DNA of 64,000 nt from contig CM039126.1 in the NCBI GenBank assembly GCA_022036555.1, positions 26,827,935 to 26,891,934 on the forward strand, given 5' to 3'. Source of the stretch: Microstegium vimineum. Taxonomy: Eukaryota > Streptophyta > Magnoliopsida > Poales > Poaceae. Below the pieces are notes generated by a model. It was not told the DNA's origin, made no database searches, and was given only the letters and a program-made list of their open reading frames with translations. Position 1 is the stretch's first letter. The number at the start of each line of letters is the position of its first letter. Positions 40,784-52,170 of the stretch are shown one piece after another. A program made the translations under genes and the position numbers.

Positions 40784-41085
40784 CTGTATATCCCAATAAC
40801 ATGCAACAATTAGGTGATGTTATATTGAGTAATGAATAAATACCATGCTGTACAAAATGTAATGTTAAGCACACAACCAGATATAATTCCTCATTTTTCC
40901 ATATAACATCACAGAATTAATTACTCGTCATAAGCATACAAATAGCATTCCATATCCTTTGCCAGAACAATGTCTAGACTTCAATCCAAATTCGGCTTAC
41001 ATATCAATGAAAATCCAAATTAAACAGAGTCTTAAACAACATGCAAATGATCCCAACATAAAAGGTCAAACTCCTAATCTAGCGC

Positions 41086-42008
41086 TCAGTCGTCGTTGGA
41101 GTAGGAGTGCTCTCTGTCGGTGTCGAGGTAGGGCTCGTCGGTGAAGGCCTCGTTCGGAGCCATGTCCTCCTCCGGTGGGTCGGGACCAAGGATCACGCCA
41201 TCCTGTGGCTCGGGCTCCTTAGGTGCAGGTGCTGCAGCTGCTGCATGGTGGTGGTGAAGAGCGTGTAAATTCTCGTGCAGGTTGTCGATGTACTCCTGCT
41301 GCTGGCCAACGTGCCCCTCCAACTTTGCTACTCTCTCCTTCAGGTCGTCATACTTGGTCCAAGCATCGTTCCTTGAGTTTGTCACTTCGAGGATTAGCTG
41401 CTCACCAACCACGCGAGCAACGATCTCCTCCTCGACCTTGGTCTGAGCCTGGTCACGTTCCAGAGTCATCTGAGCCAACTCTGCCTGAAGGTGTGCGACT
41501 GCTGTCTCGAACTCTTGCTGTAACTGGCGCTTGCTCTCAAGAGTGGCATCGTGGATCCCTATCACATCCTCGAGACTGCGCTCCAAACTCTCACAAGTGC
41601 CCAACAAAGCTCCAGTAGCACTCATGCCTAGAGTCTCACAGTAGAAGAGCTCCTCCTCATCTCCTGCCAGTGCTATCCCCTCAGCCTATGTCCAATCCAT
41701 AGGGAAAGCCTGTCCATGGTGAAACACTCTAGGCCAAGCTACTACAAGGTCCCCAGGAAAGCGAGCGATGATATCTTTTAGCACTTGGTATGCTGCCCTA
41801 TTGGCACCATCCTTAGCAGAGGCTCCCTTGGTGATGATGGTACAGCCAGACCAATCTGGCCTTCCTTCCAAGGCTTGCACCTTGACCAGAACCTTGACCA
41901 GAGAATCCTGACCATACTACTGCTTCTGCCAAGAGTACTTGGGCTCCCTGCACTCGGGATTCCCAATGGCGTGCAAAACCCGCCAAAGGATAGTTGGCAG
42001 CCCAAAGT
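41086..42008 (-). pseudogene. Extra coiled-coil frame upstream of gag in the chromovirus
   Basis: On the sense strand of the element, 5' of gag, one register is open over nearly 300 codons apart from two TAG stops (41917-41919 and about 41683-41685), each following sequence that suggests a former CAG. The N-terminal part includes GRPDWSGCTIITKGASAKDG and RAAYQVLKDIIARFP. The C-terminal 180 codons (MSATGALLG from 41625) form a long heptad-like coiled coil (LEDVIGIHDATLESKRQLQQ), then a His/Ala/Pro run and an acidic tail ending at 41086. I do not recognise the family. Position and conserved register suggest an accessory gene of the element. A frameshift may lie near 42020. Confidence 0.55.
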
Positions 42009-42837
42009 ACGTCAGAACTTTCCCTTGGTCATCTTTGTTGCCAATGGGTAACGAGGAACTCCTCCTCCGGTTGCCTTCCTGGCAGTCAGACGGGTGTGAG
42101 GCATCTGTAGAAAAAGGGGTTTTTGAAATCTCGTGAGACGGATATTAAGTTGATCATTTTTATCAAAAGGGGACAATTTACAATTTAAGGGGAGGTATGA
42201 GACGTGGTACAAGAACATAAACATGATGCATGATCGTAATTACGTTCTCACTCAGCTAGAATGACTCGTAAGTCCTAACATTCTAGTCGGTGGCAAGACG
42301 ATCTCTCATTACGCAGTTATTCATTCTACATGGATACGTAGTTAGTGTACGTGCAGAAAATTCATTTTAGCCCAAAAGAACAATCCCAATGCAGAAAAAT
42401 CACCGGGCACTTCCTGATACGCACTAAGTACATATCAGTTAGTTACCAAAACCTTATGCACCAAGCTCGGAAAACCCACCCAACATTTCATACTCGCAGA
42501 TATGGTTGCATAAAAGCTCGCATATCCTTAAGTAACCATATCACTTCCCTAGACCAACGGTTGGAAGGTCTTACTCTCACATCTCACAAATAGTGTTCAA
42601 TGCAATTTTTGAAACTTGTATCATCCTTCCAAAGAATGATACCCCGGCACCTTTTAAAGATCCATCATGAGCAAATCCCTGAACCAAGTTAGTATTCCTA
42701 AGCCACCTGATTTCCTAGTATAGGGCTAAGGACTAGACTCTTGCACCCTATGTTTTCAAACTTTGTTTTAAAAAATAGTTTTGAAATACCCGTTTTTGTT
42801 TAAAAGTTGCTCAAACAAATGAGGATACCTGAACTCA
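42009..42837 (-). other. Untranslated leader of the chromovirus
   Basis: Between the primer site and the extra frame I see only short frames in mixed registers and no gene. Confidence 0.6.
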
Positions 42838-42849
42838 GCTCTGATACCA
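42838..42849 (-). other. Chromovirus primer binding site
   Basis: The minus strand reads TGGTATCAGAGC, the exact complement of the plant initiator-Met tRNA 3' end, two bases inside the LTR. Confidence 0.93.
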
Positions 42850-42851
42850 AC

Positions 42852-45800
42852 TATGGCAGAACCGTCCAAATTATAAGAGATCAAGTACCAAAGTAGTTGA
42901 CTTAACTGCCACTTAAAGCACTTGAGCCCATATAATCCCGGTAGTCTTCAAATCTCGAAGGATTTCTAACAATCGTATATCCGACCAAGATCGTGCAAAC
43001 TCAGGTATGCACATTCGAACGAACCAACAATTGAAACGAAATACATGAAGTACGAAATAAAAGTTATTACAACATTTGGTTCCAAATAAAGTAGTACTTA
43101 CGCCAGAACACACGTGGCCAAATGAAACGTTGTTTTGAAAACCGAACCCAAAGTTTTACTCCACACCAATACCATTAATAGATAGGGGTGCCAACGAGAT
43201 CATGCTCGACAACTGCAAAAGATGAGCTCATAGAAGACCTTGCCCAGGGCCTACTCCTCTTCTCCTTCGACAGGATAGAGACAATGCTTACAATAGCCAA
43301 AGTATACTTGACCATCTGTAACAAATGGGATAAACATTGAGTATGGGAATGTACTCAGCTACACTTACCCGTCTAACAGATAATAAAGACTCCAAGGATA
43401 TGCATGGATCTGGATAAACTTTACTTTTGCGGAAACGCGAGCCAGATGAAATAACTTTAAATTATTAGAGAGAAGTTATTTTCCATCCTATTAATTATCT
43501 CTAGGTTTTGCACCTGTACTAGAGCACACACTTGATCTAAGCAAACAATAGAATAATACCATATCAGTTTCATTGTCAATATTTTAGTAGAACCATTATC
43601 GGTGTTACATGGAGTTGTACCGTGATGAAGCTCAGCATAATCCCCCACTATTCGGTGGGAGGCGGCGACTCAAATCAATATACAACCAGCTGGCAAGATT
43701 ACCTTTAACACACGCCCACACTTTCCCCGTCGGGTCCATGCATTGGGTTACCTCTCAACACTGCCCAGGTAGTACGTCGCGAGCTCAAATTGGTCCACCC
43801 AATTGTAGAAATCAGTTGGCCACCACGGGGCGAGTCGTATCTACAAACTAGAGGGAGCTAACAGCAGACTGAGAGTCGGCCCGGACAGTGTTTACTCGGC
43901 TTCGGGGTTGAGAATCCTCACCGGCCCCTATGTGAAAGGGCGCATTCAAAGATGTAAGAGGGCCACCATCGTATATAAACCTATACGATCCAACGGAAGG
44001 ACTGCCCCCAAGTCTATACCACTTGGTGCCTCTTCCTTCTAGTTGACCGCATTTCATTACTACCTTTGGTTCTTTCCCACGATAGCAAAATATAGTCAAC
44101 CATGATTGGTACTACCCCCATGGGATAATACGAATAAATATAAATGTAACCATTTTATCTAAGCGGTCTAAGCGATTGCTTTTACTTTTATTTTATCAGG
44201 TTAACAAGGTAGGTAAATGAATAATCAAGGAAGGTAATGTAGCAAGTGAGATTCAATCAACTCCTGTCACCTAATGCATCACAGTATAAAATACTCAAGT
44301 AGATTAATTGTAAACACTATGAGACTTAAAGATGCTCTGGGGCTTGCCTTGAGTTATGGTAGAGGGCTGGTGATCAAGGCACTCAGGGAGGTTAGTGTCG
44401 AGCTCGTAATACTCCTCGTTCAGCTCCTGCACCTCCTGGACTCCTTCCTCATGAAGTAGCACCTGGGGTTCCTCTACTGATCCTGAATGTTTGTAATGCA
44501 TATAAGTAAACTTATGGTGTAGGGATGATGCTTGAACAAGAATTAAACACTCAAAGATTACTTTTAGAATTAACTTAATTATTCATTCTAGCTCCATTTT
44601 ACACAGCAAGCCTATTATAGACTACTCAGAAAAATCTACTAAAATTACAGAGGACAGAGCAAGCCTAATGAATACTACTGCAGAAAATTCACTCTTAGCA
44701 AAGCTACCTAACAGCAGTTACAAAAAGATGAAATTAAAAGTAGAAAAAACACTTTGAACTAGACCTACTGGCTAACAGGGTGAAACATGCTATATCTTAT
44801 TTTTATCAGATTCCTTACTTAAGAACATATTTATCAAGAAAGTTCCATGATCAACACTACCAGATTATTTACTATATGATTTTCCAAAGAAAACCCTAGA
44901 AAAGAACACTTGAACTACGAGTATCTTTTCTGCCATACAACCTACCATATATTATATTTTTCCTAGATAGAGCAAGGCATACAGAGACTATACAAAAAGT
45001 TTCATGATTTATCTAAGCATAGATTTACCACAGGAATAAATCTAAGAAAATAATAGAAACATATTTTAATAGGTATTAATTAATTTCTACACAGAAACAT
45101 GGCATCTTATATTTCTTCTAGCTTCTACACAGGATGACAAAGTTAGCATAAAAACCTTACATTTTTATTTGGTCATTCAAACTTTAATAAATGCAGAAAA
45201 GAACTATTTAAACATTAGTACTGAAGACATTCTCCAAAAATTACTTTTATTTTTTTAATAGAAAGATATTCATTTATAGAGTCGAACAAAATTTATTTCA
45301 TCATTTAAGGATCTATCGAACTCTAGACATAAAATAAACGAATATTAATACATTTACTAGAAATAGGAAAAAGAAATGCATTTCCGAAACAGGCCCATGG
45401 TGTACAGTGCATGGGCTCGGCCCAGTGTGTGCGACCGGCTGACAGCAGGGTCCAGCGATCAATCCAGGTCCACTTGCCAGCGAGCAGAGAGCAGAGTGCT
45501 GCGCTGATCGGCGCGTTCTCGCCGGCGGTAAGCTTGTCGACGGCGGTGCGGTGCTTGGCGTGCTCCAGGTGATGACGCGAAATGACAGGGGCGCTCGGTT
45601 GAACCAGCGCGACTGTGTAAGTGGCCGGCGATGTGCGGTGGCAGTGTAGTGTTGTGGCGTGACGTGGCGGGGTGACTACTGGCGGTGTTCTGCTAGGCGA
45701 GCGGGTGCGTGAGCACCACGGTGGTGTGGTGAGCGCAGCGTGAGGGTTGGTTGGACCGGAGGAGCTCCGAGGAGGTCCGGCCACGTGCGAGCTCTGTGGC

Positions 45801-46646
45801 GGCGGCAATGGCACACGGTGCTCGGTGCGGTGGTGTTCTAGTGCGAGTGAGCGTGAGTGGCATGGCGTTCTCACCTTGACTACCTCTAGTCGTGCTACCA
45901 CGAAGATGGAGGCAACGAAGGTGGTCGAGAGAGGAGTGAACGCGGTGAGGCGGTTACGGTGGTGACTGCGAGCCGAGGAACGGCGGCAGCGTCCCGGCGA
46001 GAGTGGAGCTTGGCGGGTGAAGCTTAGGCGACAGGGCGTGTGTAAGGTGAAGACGAAGTGGTGTGCGAGGTGGATCGAGCAGAGGAGCTTGGATGACGGC
46101 GAGGCAAGGAAGGGGGTGTTTGCGGGCTCTCGGTGTTCGGCACGACGAAGGTAGAGCAGAGCGGGCGAAAGAGCAAGTGAGCGTGCGGGTGGAAGGCCGA
46201 GTGGGCCGAATGGGTTGCCCTCGGCCCATTTCAGGTTTGCTTCTCTTTTTCATTTTTGTTTTATTTGTTTCAAACTGAAATTGATTTAAAACTGTTTCAA
46301 AAAGTTAAAACTAAGATTTGAAATATAAACTAAAGTGGTTCAGAATAATATTCTCCACATTTTTCATCTAGGTCATACTACTTGAAAACCAATAATTTAA
46401 GAGGTTATAGTTTAAAGCTAATTAAACCATTTTAAGGAAAAGAATTGCTTTTATTTGAAAAGATGAAACTAAACTTAATTAAACAAGTTTAAATAAAGCA
46501 AGAGCATAAAACTCCTATTCACTTCTAATTTCACATAAATAAAACATACAAATGAAATGATGCCATATTGAAAACATGAATGGAATGCATTGCTTATGCT
46601 TAGGGCTAATGATGATCCTAATGCAAGCTTGACACAGGGTGTCACA
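42852..46646 (-). repeat. 5' LTR of the chromovirus, 3795 bases
   Basis: It matches 25368-29163 over its whole length with scattered substitutions and small indels. The 3' terminal CA reads TA here (plus strand TATGGCAG at 42852). A GC-rich block lies at about 45390-46220. The LTR frame at 44501-44304 (minus, 65 codons) is intact in this copy. Confidence 0.93.
44304..44501 (-). CDS. Small conserved frame inside the chromovirus LTR
   Basis: 65 codons, MHYKHSGSVEEPQVLLHEEG ... VQEVQELNEEY ... LPECLDHQPST ... GKPQSIFKSHSVYN. The same frame, with substitutions, is present in the solo LTR at 51934-52170 (plus) and, with one stop, in the 3' LTR near 26820-27025. It follows the LTR's own transcription direction. 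It is acidic and has no domain I recognise. Preservation of the register in a diverged LTR copy is the only argument that it is coding. Confidence 0.35.
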   Translation of the reverse strand: MHYKHSGSVEEPQVLLHEEGVQEVQELNEEYYELDTNLPECLDHQPSTITQGKPQSIFKSHSVYN

Positions 46647-46651
46647 ATACT

Positions 46652-46921
46652 GCTATTGAGTAAAGTGCTAAGTGCAAGGGAAAGAATGTTGTATAAGACG
46701 ACAAGTATGATGACTACATCAAGATGAGGGAAGAAAATGCCATGCTCAAGGAAGAGCTAATCAACCTCAAGTCAAACAAGCCCATAGTCATCAAGCCGGC
46801 AAGTGAAGAAGAAAAAGATTCTAGCCTCTTGCTTGATATCTTAAGAGAAGAGAATGCAAGGCTAAAGAATGAGAAGATCAAGCTTGCAAGTGGGATGGAG
46901 AAGTTCACCAAGGGCCACAAC
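46652..46921 (+). pseudogene. Right half of a split Sirevirus-like gag fragment
   Basis: After early stops at 46661 and 46694, the frame reads MREENAMLKEELINLKS and DSSLLLDILREENARLKNEK, then IKLASGMEKFTKGHN. This is the coiled-coil and linker stretch before the second knuckle in Sirevirus-type gag. It is cut at 46921 by an Athila-like LTR. It belongs to a different and older Copia copy than the one at 1190-14256. The left piece is 25335-25367. Confidence 0.65.
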
Positions 46922-48155
46922 TATTGGTATTTCTTAGAGAAAACGAGTAAATTAATTATCCGCAAGTGCACAGATAAACACCGATGTAGTACTTCACCGA
47001 GATAACCCAGTTTTAATATCAAACCCAAAGGAATGGTGTTATGAGGAAGACTAAGTCTATATTAACTTAACCAGTTTCACAAACAAGTATAGATAACTAT
47101 TGATAAGAGGAGAAAGAACGACTATCTAGTTCTAGTCACTAAGTAAGCATTATCTTTTATGATCTTTAAGTGCGATGACTTAAATAAGAGCAGCAAACAT
47201 AGTTCTCTCCTACTAAGCACCTATATGTTTGCCGAACCTATTACGGGAAACGGACTACAAAGGGATCAACGTATCTATAAGAGTCACCTACGCGAGCTAC
47301 CGTTATCTAGAAAATTAGGGGACATTCACAAGTAAACCTAGCCTAGGCACCACGCCTACACTATGAATTACTACTTTAATCAAGAGGCTATCAAGATCAA
47401 AGCACTCAAGAAGAGTTGCAAACATAAAGAACAATATGGATAATATTTCCTACATTGAACCAGAAGTCGACTACTAAGGTATCTCACAATACAGATCCTG
47501 GGCGAGAGGATCTGATCCCAAAGAATACAACAATGAAGAAGCACTGACCGGCCGGAACTCCTCCAAAACTACACTCTCCAACTCTAAATCTCTAATCTCT
47601 AAGTAGAGCTAGATCTACATGGATCAAGTCTCTCTTGATTGCTGGCCTAGATCTAATAGATAGGAATTAGGGCTTCATGCTCTTGAGCTTCTGATCTGGC
47701 TTGGCTCCAGGGGGTACAGGACTCTATTTATAGCCCGATGGGATGCACGACGGCCATTGGATCAAACCGACTTAACGTAGGGCCTAGATGACTCCTCTAT
47801 GGTGGTAGAGAAACCTTCCAGAAGGCGGTGGTAGGCGGGCCCAGAGGGGTGCCGCCCGGCATGGGCCCAGGCGGGTCGGCCCTCTAAGTCTGCCTCTCGG
47901 GCCACGCTTCCTTCGGGTGCCCTCTGGGTCCTTCCTGAGTCCAATGGAAACTATTTCCCTACGGATTTATTCCGATATTTATCCTGATTTGCTTTCCTTT
48001 ATATGGTTTTCTAGAATAGTCCCTGGAAAATAATAGAGCACCAAAACTTGTGGAATTTGTTAGATAAACCCCTATATTTCTATTGTTTTATATGTGATTG
48101 ATCCCTTTATCATGTTTATAATTGCATAAAAAGTTGATGCTAATGACCGTCAACA
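46922..48155 (-). repeat. Athila-like LTR E1
   Basis: About 1.23 kb from TATTGGTATTTC (TG changed to TA) to GACCGTCAACA. It resembles the LTRs at 16471 and 24156 at both ends and in the CCGCAAG...CACTTCAC block (46958-46998), but the middle differs, so it is a related family. A TATA-like TATTTATAG lies near 47724. It is followed by an AGCACCCCAAGCTTACC segment that fits a polypurine tract on the minus strand. So this is a 3' LTR of a minus-strand element whose body is not in the window. Its other LTR is not seen. Confidence 0.7.
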
Positions 48156-48221
48156 AGCACCCCAAGCTTACCCTTTGCTAGTCCCTTAGCAAAGCCTATC
48201 TAATAAACTTGGATCAGGAGT
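48156..48221 (-). other. Short internal 3' end of the E1 element
   Basis: 66 bases that on the minus strand end in AAGCTTGGGGTGCT before the LTR start TGTTGACGG. They are cut by LTR E2 at 48222. Confidence 0.5.
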
Positions 48222-49033
48222 TGTTAACGCGAACAGCAGAACCATTGGGAAGTAATCCGCAAGCACACGGATACCGATGAGCACTTCACACGGGGGATTA
48301 TCCAGAGTATTGTAATTTGTTTTTCCGCAGGGAGAAAGAGTGCATCTGACTAACCAAATCTATGTTATTAACCTTTTGGCTACAAACAAGGTGATCTTGA
48401 TATGAGCGATTAGAGAAGACCGCGACAGCACTCTTGTTCTAGTCTAAGCAAGATATGTGTTATTACTCTATTGTGGAGAACCGTCGAGATAAGAGACACC
48501 TCAGAGGATGCTTAGCCCACGGCCTATAAACCCTATCGATCCTTCTATTGGGATTTTTGGAATCCAAAGGTATCTACGGAATTGTCACATTCCAAGTTAC
48601 TACCACAGGTCCGGCTAGACAGGGGATATCTATGAGTATCTTAGCCCAAACACCACGTTTACACTAGAGATGATTACCCTAATATCTACGCGAAGAGAAT
48701 AAAGTAAACTCACAAACCAAAGAATAATAAAACAGAGAACTTACTAGAATTAGGAGTTGAAATACCGAAGAAATCCTAGGAGCAAGCCTCGGGTTAGGAG
48801 ACTTGATCCCACAGGTACAAACTGGAGAGGAGACACCTACAGGCCGGGCTTCCTCTAATCCACACCTCCACTCTAACTCTCTCAATTTAGAAGAGTAAAC
48901 TCTAATATCACATAGAAACTAAGGATAGTTTCTCTTGAATGCTAAGCCCTAGAGAATAGATCCATAAGGGATCCTCTCTGGCGAATCCTCTCTGGAAAAT
49001 ATGTAAATGAATAATGGATTGCTTTTAGCTAGG
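48222..49033 (-). repeat. Athila-like LTR E2, first piece
   Basis: It starts TGTTAACGCG and contains the same CCGCAAGCACACGGATACCG block (about 48253-48290). It continues at 53630-53798 beyond the solo LTR and at about 63865-64000 beyond element G. The joined parts follow the order of E1: the AGGG-rich U3/R part with TATA and then the ATCAAAC...GACCTTAA segment. It is not complete in the window. Confidence 0.68.
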
Positions 49034-49539
49034 TGTGACACCCTGTGTCAAGCTTCGCATTAGGATCATCATTAGCCACTAAGCATAAGCATTTCATTGC
49101 ATTCATGTTTGCATATGTTATCATTTCATGTGTGTGTTTATAATGTTTTTGAAACTAGAAATGGATAGGTGTTTGTGCTCTAATTCTTGATCAACATGTT
49201 TAGCTAAGTTTGATATGCTTAGAATAAAGAATAGATTGCTTCTCTTGCTAATCACCTTGCCTAATTAAACTTAGTTTAAATTTCAAGAATAAAAGTAATT
49301 CTTTTCTTAAAATGACCTAATTAGTTTTAATCTAGAACCCTGTAAAATAATGGTTTTCAGAAAATGTGACCTACAAGAAAAATGTAGAGCATATTATTCT
49401 GAACAACTTTGGTTTAAGTTTCAAATCTTAGTTTGGAGTTTTCGAAACTGTTTTGAAGCAAATTCAGTTTGAATCAATTAAAAGAAAATGGAAAAAGGAA
49501 TCAGAAACTGAAACGGGCCGAGTTAACCCTTTCAACCTG

Positions 49540-51060
49540 CTTGGCCTTGCCCGCAGCCCAGCTTGCACTCGCCCGCCGCCCGCTCGTGCGCTCGCGCCGC
49601 GCACGCACTTCGCACGCGCGACGCCCGCGCGCTCGCTGCCCGACAACGGCTGCGCCGTACGCCGGCAGCCGCGTCGCATGGCGCGTTGCCTCTGCTCGTA
49701 CGCCGTCGACCGCCTCTAGCCTCGCGCCGCTCGCTGACACCCTGCGCTGACCAAACCGGAGCACACGCCACCGCCTCTGCCGCGCAGAGCGTAGCGCCGC
49801 GCCGCGCCTGCACCTCATCGTCGCATCGCCGCTCCTCCGGCAGTGCCGACCAGACCACGCCCAGTCCCGCTCGCCATCAAAGCGCGAAGCCACGCTAACG
49901 GCGCTAAGGCCGAGTTTGCACCGCGCACAGCTGCTATCACCTCTGCTCCACGCGCTTGACGCGCAGCGCCGCTGCCGCGCTGCCGTCGAGTCGTCGCGTC
50001 ATCGTTACGCCGCCGCAGTGCTGCATCCGACAAGCTGCTCGCCCCGTCTCACTCGCAATCGAGCGCGGATCAGCCCTAACGCCGCTAGTATCAAGTTTCG
50101 TCTATGTCCCACGCGCTGCCGCCTCTGCTCCCGTGCGCGCGGACACTCCACGCCACTGTCACCCGCCGCACCGTCGCGTCCAGGCCCCCACTGGCCACGC
50201 TAGTCGGCCATGACCGTGCCCAGGGATGCGCCTACACCTCCTACCCCTCTCACGCTCGCCAGCACTCATCTGCACTCGCTCTCTCGCTCGCGCTGCCTCT
50301 GCTCTCGCCGCGCCGAGCACACCGAGCACCGCAACACCCCCATTTCAAATCCGCCACCACCCGAGCGTCTCTGCTCGATCCATGTCACACACCACCTCAC
50401 CTTCGCCTCGCACACGCGCTGCTCGCCTCGGGTTAGCCAGCCGAGCTCCACCGTTGCCAGACCGCCGTCGCCGTTCCTTGGCTCGGAGTCACCACCGCAG
50501 CGACCAATCTGCGTTCACCCCTCTCTGGCCCGCCTTCGTCACCTCCATCTCCGTGGAAGCCTCACCGCGAGTAGTAGAGGTGAGAACACCTTTCCGCTAG
50601 CCCTAGCTCACCCTCAGTCACCGCACCTCCGTTGGCCATGCGCCATTGCCGCCGCCGCGGAGCTCACACGTGGTTGGACCTCCTCGGAGCTCTTCCGGTT
50701 CAACCAGCACTTGCCCTACACTCACTACACCACCGCGGTGCTCACGCGCACGCTCGCCGGGCAGCACACCGCTGGTAATAGCTTGACCACGTTACGCCGC
50801 TGCGCTGCTCCGCCACCGCACGTCGCCGGCCACTTCCACGGTCGCGCTGGTTCAACCAACACCCCCAGTCGATGCGCGTTGTCACCCCGAGCACGCCAAG
50901 CCTAGCCTCACCGCCGGCGAGCTCTCCATCGGTGAGAAATCACCGGTCAGCGTCGGTGCTCTGCTCTGGCTCGCTGCCAGTGGGCCAGAGTTGACCGCGG
51001 GCCCCGCCTGTCAGTCGCCCCACGCGCGCCTGCGTGCACTGGGCCGAGCCCAACACTGTT
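49540..51060. repeat. CpG-rich block of the solo LTR
   Basis: About 1.5 kb of GC-rich sequence with many CpG and GCC/CGC runs, inside an otherwise AT-rich LTR. The other two LTRs have about 0.8 kb here. Frames are open in up to four registers on both strands and are not supported as genes. Confidence 0.75.
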
Positions 51061-51933
51061 CGCTATAGGCCGAATTCAGAAATGCATTTCCTATTTCCTA
51101 TTTTTAGTAATGTATTAATGATTCTTTAATTAATATCTGGAGTTTGGTAAACCCTAAACTGGTGAATTAAATTGTGTTAGACTCTATAAATAAAGATCTT
51201 TCTGCTAAAAATATAAAAGTAATTTTTGGAGTATGTCTTCAGTACTAATGTTTAAATAATCCTTTTCTGCATTTATCAAAGTTAAATGTGTTCCAGCATG
51301 ATATGGTCAAATAAAAATGTGAGGTTTTTATGCTAGCTCTCTTATCCTGTGTAGAATCTAGGAAAAATATAACATGCCATGTTCCTGTGTAAGTTTTAAT
51401 GGTTATCTATTAAAATGTGTTTCTTTTGTTTTCTTAGATTAATTCCTGTGGTAAACTTGTGCATTTATAAATCATGAAACTTTTTGTGTAGCCTCTGTGT
51501 AACATGATCTGTCTAGGAAAAATATAATATGTGATATTTTGTATGGAAGAAAAGATACTTGTAGTTCAAGTGTCCTTTTCTAGGGTTTTCTTTGGAAAAT
51601 CATATAATGTGTTTGTGCTGATCATGGAACTTTCTTTATATATATATTTCAGAGCAAAGAACCTGTTAAAAATAAGATATAGCATGTTTGACCCTGTTAG
51701 CTAGTAGGTCTAGTTCAAAGTGCATTTTCTGCATTTAAATTCATCTTTTTTGTATCTGCTAGCTAGTAGTTTTTCTATGGGTGATTTTTATGCAGTAGTA
51801 TCCTTTAAGCATGCTCTGTCCCCTGTAAGTTTTGTAGATTTTTCTGACCAGTTTATAATAGGTTTGCTATGTAAAGTGGAACTAGAATGAATATTAGGTT
51901 AAATCCTAAAAGCAATCTTTGAGTGTTTAATTC

Positions 51934-52170
51934 TTGTTCAAGCATCATCCCTACACCATCAAGTTTACATATATGCATTGCAACCATTTAGGATCAGTGG
52001 AGGAACTTCAGGTGCCACCTCAAGAAGCAGAAGTCCAGGACGTGCAAGAGCTGAACGAGGAATTCCCAGAGCCAGAACCTAACCTCCCCGAGTGCCCTTA
52101 TCACCAGCCCTCCACCTTCACTCAAGGAAAGCCCCGGAGCATCTTTAAGCCTCCCAGTATTTACAATTAA
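51934..52170 (+). CDS. Small conserved LTR frame in the solo LTR
   Basis: 78 codons from 51934, matching the frame at 44501-44304 from GSVEE onward (VQDVQELNEEFPEPEPNLPE ... HQPSTFTQGKP). Substitutions between the copies keep the register. A downstream frame at 52352-52579 is also open. Function unknown; it may be chance. Confidence 0.33.
   Translation: MFKHHPYTIKFTYMHCNHLGSVEELQVPPQEAEVQDVQELNEEFPEPEPNLPECPYHQPSTFTQGKPRSIFKPPSIYN

Larger units (their letters stand above)
25368..46646 (-). mobile_element. Tekay/Del-type chromovirus (Gypsy), split by a Tat element
   Basis: Minus-strand element with 3.8 kb LTRs (25368-29163 and 42852-46646), an initiator-Met primer site at 42838-42849 and a polypurine tract at 29164-29178. 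The order is gag, protease, RT, RNase H, integrase and chromodomain, which together mark a chromovirus. An additional frame lies upstream of gag. Without the nested element F (29295-36442) it is about 14.1 kb. Coding parts carry many stops and frameshifts and have lost key residues of protease, RT and integrase. Perfect ATACT duplications flank it. Confidence 0.92.

Noticed and set aside
48679..48885. Small frame in LTR E2
   Set aside because: No counterpart in E1, and low-complexity hydrophobic end.
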